Assembly (NCBI RefSeq): GCF_013285155.1
Contig: NZ_JABTEL010000001.1
Coordinates: 310,001-374,000, forward strand
DNA length: 64,000 bases
Source: Winogradskyella undariae
Lineage (GTDB): Bacteria > Bacteroidota > Bacteroidia > Flavobacteriales > Flavobacteriaceae
Reading direction: 5' to 3'
Shown here piece by piece: positions 61,799 to 64,000 of this stretch (position 1 is the stretch's first letter; each line of letters begins with the position of its first letter). The notes beneath the pieces were generated by a model. It saw only the letters and a list, made by a program, of their open reading frames with translations, was not told where the DNA came from and ran no database searches. Position numbers and translations under genes: made by a program.

Positions 61799-64000
61799 AT
61801 GAAGAGATTAATTAGCATAAAAACTATCGCAATTGCCGTTATGGCAATGACCCTAGCAAACTGTAATTCTAATACGACTACAGAGATTAAATCGACATCA
61901 GATACAGAAAATCCTTTTGCTTCAAAAGTAGATTCTATTTTAGAATTAATGACTATTGATGAAAAAATAGGGCAACTTAATCTGCCAACTTCAGGTGATA
62001 TTACAACAGGAGCTGCTAAAGGTTCTGATGTAGGAGAACGTATAAAACAAGGTAAAGTAGGTGGTTTATTCAATATTAAAACAGCAGAAAAGATTTATGA
62101 AGTTCAAAAGATTGCTGTAGAACAAAGCCGATTAGGTATTCCTTTAATTTTCGGTATGGATGTTATTCATGGTTATAAAACAACGTTTCCAATTCCTCTA
62201 GGTTTGTCTAGTTCATGGGATATGGAAATGATAGAAAAAACAGCAAGAGTAGCTGCGATAGAAGCAAGTGCAGATGGTATAAACTGGACGTTTTCACCTA
62301 TGGTAGATATCTCTAGAGATCCACGTTGGGGGCGCGTTTCTGAAGGAAATGGTGAAGATCCTTTTCTAGGAAGTAGAATTGCAGAAGCAATGGTAAAAGG
62401 ATACCAACAAGATGATCTAAGTGAGAATAATACTTTAATGGCATGTGTAAAACATTTTGCATTATATGGAGCGCCAGAAGCTGGGAGAGATTATAATACG
62501 GTAGATATGAGCCGAATTAGAATGTATAATGAATATTTAGAACCTTATAAAGCAGCTATTGATGCAGGTGTTGGTTCTGTAATGGCATCATTTAACGAAA
62601 TAGATGGTGTGCCAGCAACAGGAAATAAATGGTTACTTACAGATTTGTTACGTGATGATTGGGGTTTTAATGGTTTTGTTGTAACGGATTATACTGGGAT
62701 TTACGAAATGACAGAACACGGAATTGGAGATAAATACCAAGTGTCTGAGCAAGCTTTAAAAGCAGGAGTAGATATGGATATGGCAGGGGATTCTCCTTCA
62801 ATACCTGTTGCTTTTGTAAAAACATTAAAGGAATCTTATGAGAATGGTAAGGTTTCTATGAATGATATTGATACCGCTGTGAGACGAATGCTAACGGCTA
62901 AGTTTCAGTTAGGTTTATTTGATGATCCATACAAATATTGTGATGTTAATAGAGCAAAAACAGAAATTTTTACACCAGAAAACAAAGCATTTGCACGTAA
63001 GGTAGCTGCCGAATCTATGGTTTTACTTAAAAATGAAGATCAATTATTACCTATTAAAAAATCGGGAACTATTGGTTTAATTGGGCCATTAGCTAAAGCG
63101 ACAAATAATATGGCTGGTACTTGGAGTGTGGCTACAGATCAAGAGAAATCTAATTCTGTTTTCGATGGATTAACAGAAGTTGTTGGTGATAAAGCGACTT
63201 TGTTATATGCTAAAGGAAGTAATATAGATTATGATTTAGGATTAGAACAAAGAGCAACTATGTTTGGTAAAGATATTCCAAGAGATGGTCGTACGGATAA
63301 ACAATTGTTAGACGAGGCGCTTCAAGTCGCTGCCAGATCTGATGTTATTGTAGCGACTATTGGTGAGTCAGCAGAGTTAAGTGGAGAGAGTAGTAGTAGA
63401 ACCGATTTGGGTATTCCGCAAGTACAAAAGGATTTATTAAATGCCTTGTTAAAAACAGGAAAGCCTGTAGTTTTAGTTCTGTTTACGGGGAGACCTTTGG
63501 TTTTAGTAGAAGAAAACGAAAATGTGCCAGCAATACTTAATGTTTGGTTTCCTGGTAGTGAAGCAGGTTTAGCTATTTCAGATGTATTATTTGGTGATGT
63601 TAACCCTTCTGGGAAATTAACAGCAACCTTCCCGAGAAATGTAGGGCAGGTGCCAATTTTTTATAATCATAAAAATACAGGAAGACCTTTAGGTAACGAC
63701 CAAGGTAAATTTGAGAAGTTTAAAAGTAATTACATCGATGTTCGTAACGAGCCTTTATATCCTTTTGGTTATGGTTTAAGTTATACAAAATTCGATTATT
63801 CTAACTTAGCAATTAATACAGCTACAATTGACATGAATGGTTCTGTTGAGGTTTCTGTAGATGTTACTAATTCGGGTGATTACGACGGTAAAGAAGTAGT
63901 GCAACTCTATGTTAGAGATCTTGTTGGTACAGTCACAAGACCGGTTAAAGAATTAAAAGGTTTTCAAAAAGTTGAAATTAAAAAAGGAGAAACTAAAACA
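61799..64000 (+). CDS. GH3 beta-glucosidase, 3' end cut by window
   Basis: The frame from ATG at 61799 stays open to the window end (734 codons), so probably only the last 20-40 residues are missing. It is a lipoprotein (LANC, Cys22). The GH3 TIM-barrel domain has the nucleophile D297 in GFVVTDYTGIYEM, with KHFALYG and GRVSEGNGEDPFLG as substrate-site blocks. The alpha/beta sandwich and the fibronectin III-like domain follow (LYPFGYGLSYTKF, GKEVVQLYVRD). It should release glucose from the oligosaccharides made by the glucanase. Confidence 0.93.
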   Translation, partial: MKRLISIKTIAIAVMAMTLANCNSNTTTEIKSTSDTENPFASKVDSILELMTIDEKIGQLNLPTSGDITTGAAKGSDVGERIKQGKVGGLFNIKTAEKIYEVQKIAVEQSRLGIPLIFGMDVIHGYKTTFPIPLGLSSSWDMEMIEKTARVAAIEASADGINWTFSPMVDISRDPRWGRVSEGNGEDPFLGSRIAEAMVKGYQQDDLSENNTLMACVKHFALYGAPEAGRDYNTVDMSRIRMYNEYLEPYKAAIDAGVGSVMASFNEIDGVPATGNKWLLTDLLRDDWGFNGFVVTDYTGIYEMTEHGIGDKYQVSEQALKAGVDMDMAGDSPSIPVAFVKTLKESYENGKVSMNDIDTAVRRMLTAKFQLGLFDDPYKYCDVNRAKTEIFTPENKAFARKVAAESMVLLKNEDQLLPIKKSGTIGLIGPLAKATNNMAGTWSVATDQEKSNSVFDGLTEVVGDKATLLYAKGSNIDYDLGLEQRATMFGKDIPRDGRTDKQLLDEALQVAARSDVIVATIGESAELSGESSSRTDLGIPQVQKDLLNALLKTGKPVVLVLFTGRPLVLVEENENVPAILNVWFPGSEAGLAISDVLFGDVNPSGKLTATFPRNVGQVPIFYNHKNTGRPLGNDQGKFEKFKSNYIDVRNEPLYPFGYGLSYTKFDYSNLAINTATIDMNGSVEVSVDVTNSGDYDGKEVVQLYVRDLVGTVTRPVKELKGFQKVEIKKGETKT

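Noticed and set aside
1-64000. tRNA or rRNA genes, CRISPR arrays, prophage or insertion sequences
   Set aside because: I looked through all gaps over 100 bp and saw no clover-leaf pattern, regular repeat-spacer array, integrase or transposase.

Overview
The window is AT-rich chromosomal DNA (by eye roughly one third G+C, not computed) from a member of the Bacteroidota, almost certainly the family Flavobacteriaceae. Signs are SusC/SusD pairs, the lipoprotein TamL next to TamB, a membrane-tethered sensor with a LuxR-type DNA-binding end beside a polysaccharide locus, promoter boxes of the Bacteroidota TAnnTTTG type, and an ArgF' carbamoyltransferase of the succinylornithine type. I cannot name the genus. 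I see no tRNA, rRNA, CRISPR array, integrase or transposase.

Layout. 1-342: start of a TonB-linked SusC-like receptor cut by the window edge. 432-3194 (minus): arsenosugar-type genes (DUF2064 glycosyltransferase, radical SAM ArsS, AhpD-like protein) behind a guanine deaminase. 3294-10673 (minus): tamB-tamL, envelope biogenesis. 10889-14117 (minus): metY-osmC-metX, methionine synthesis by direct sulfhydrylation, behind a SAM-I riboswitch. 14156-15709 (minus): an unrecognised helical-repeat protein. 15856-22730 (plus): leuA-leuC-leuD-leuB-ppc. 22904-25249 (minus) and 25693-31675 (plus): a divergent nitrogen-assimilation block, porin-amt against gltB-gltD, around a 443-bp control region. 31805-41172 (minus): a complete arginine operon with proC inside. 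41601-50221 (minus): ilvD-ilvB-ilvN-ilvC-ilvA and a GapN-like dehydrogenase. 50740-64000 (plus): a polysaccharide utilisation locus with sensor-regulator, SusC, SusD, LamG lipoprotein, GH144-type glucanase, secreted esterase-like hydrolase and a GH3 beta-glucosidase cut by the window end. The likely substrate is a beta-glucan, perhaps beta-1,2-linked.

The core is an amino-acid factory. Ppc gives oxaloacetate, Amt and GltBD bring in nitrogen as glutamate, and the arg, ilv, leu and met operons use it. The control layer is the most interesting part. The ilv operon starts with an unannotated 24-residue leader peptide holding eight Ile codons, followed by a terminator and a possible antiterminator pairing, which is a complete attenuator layout. 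The arg operon starts with a 23-residue Arg-rich leader peptide candidate. metY has a SAM-I riboswitch. The porin-amt promoter carries two palindromes of the same design (ACCCTA-N7-TAGGG) with centres 53 bp apart. The susC promoter region carries four TACGTCA boxes, three of them 11 and 55 bp apart. Several families of small palindromic repeats sit between the arg, ilv and arsenosugar genes.
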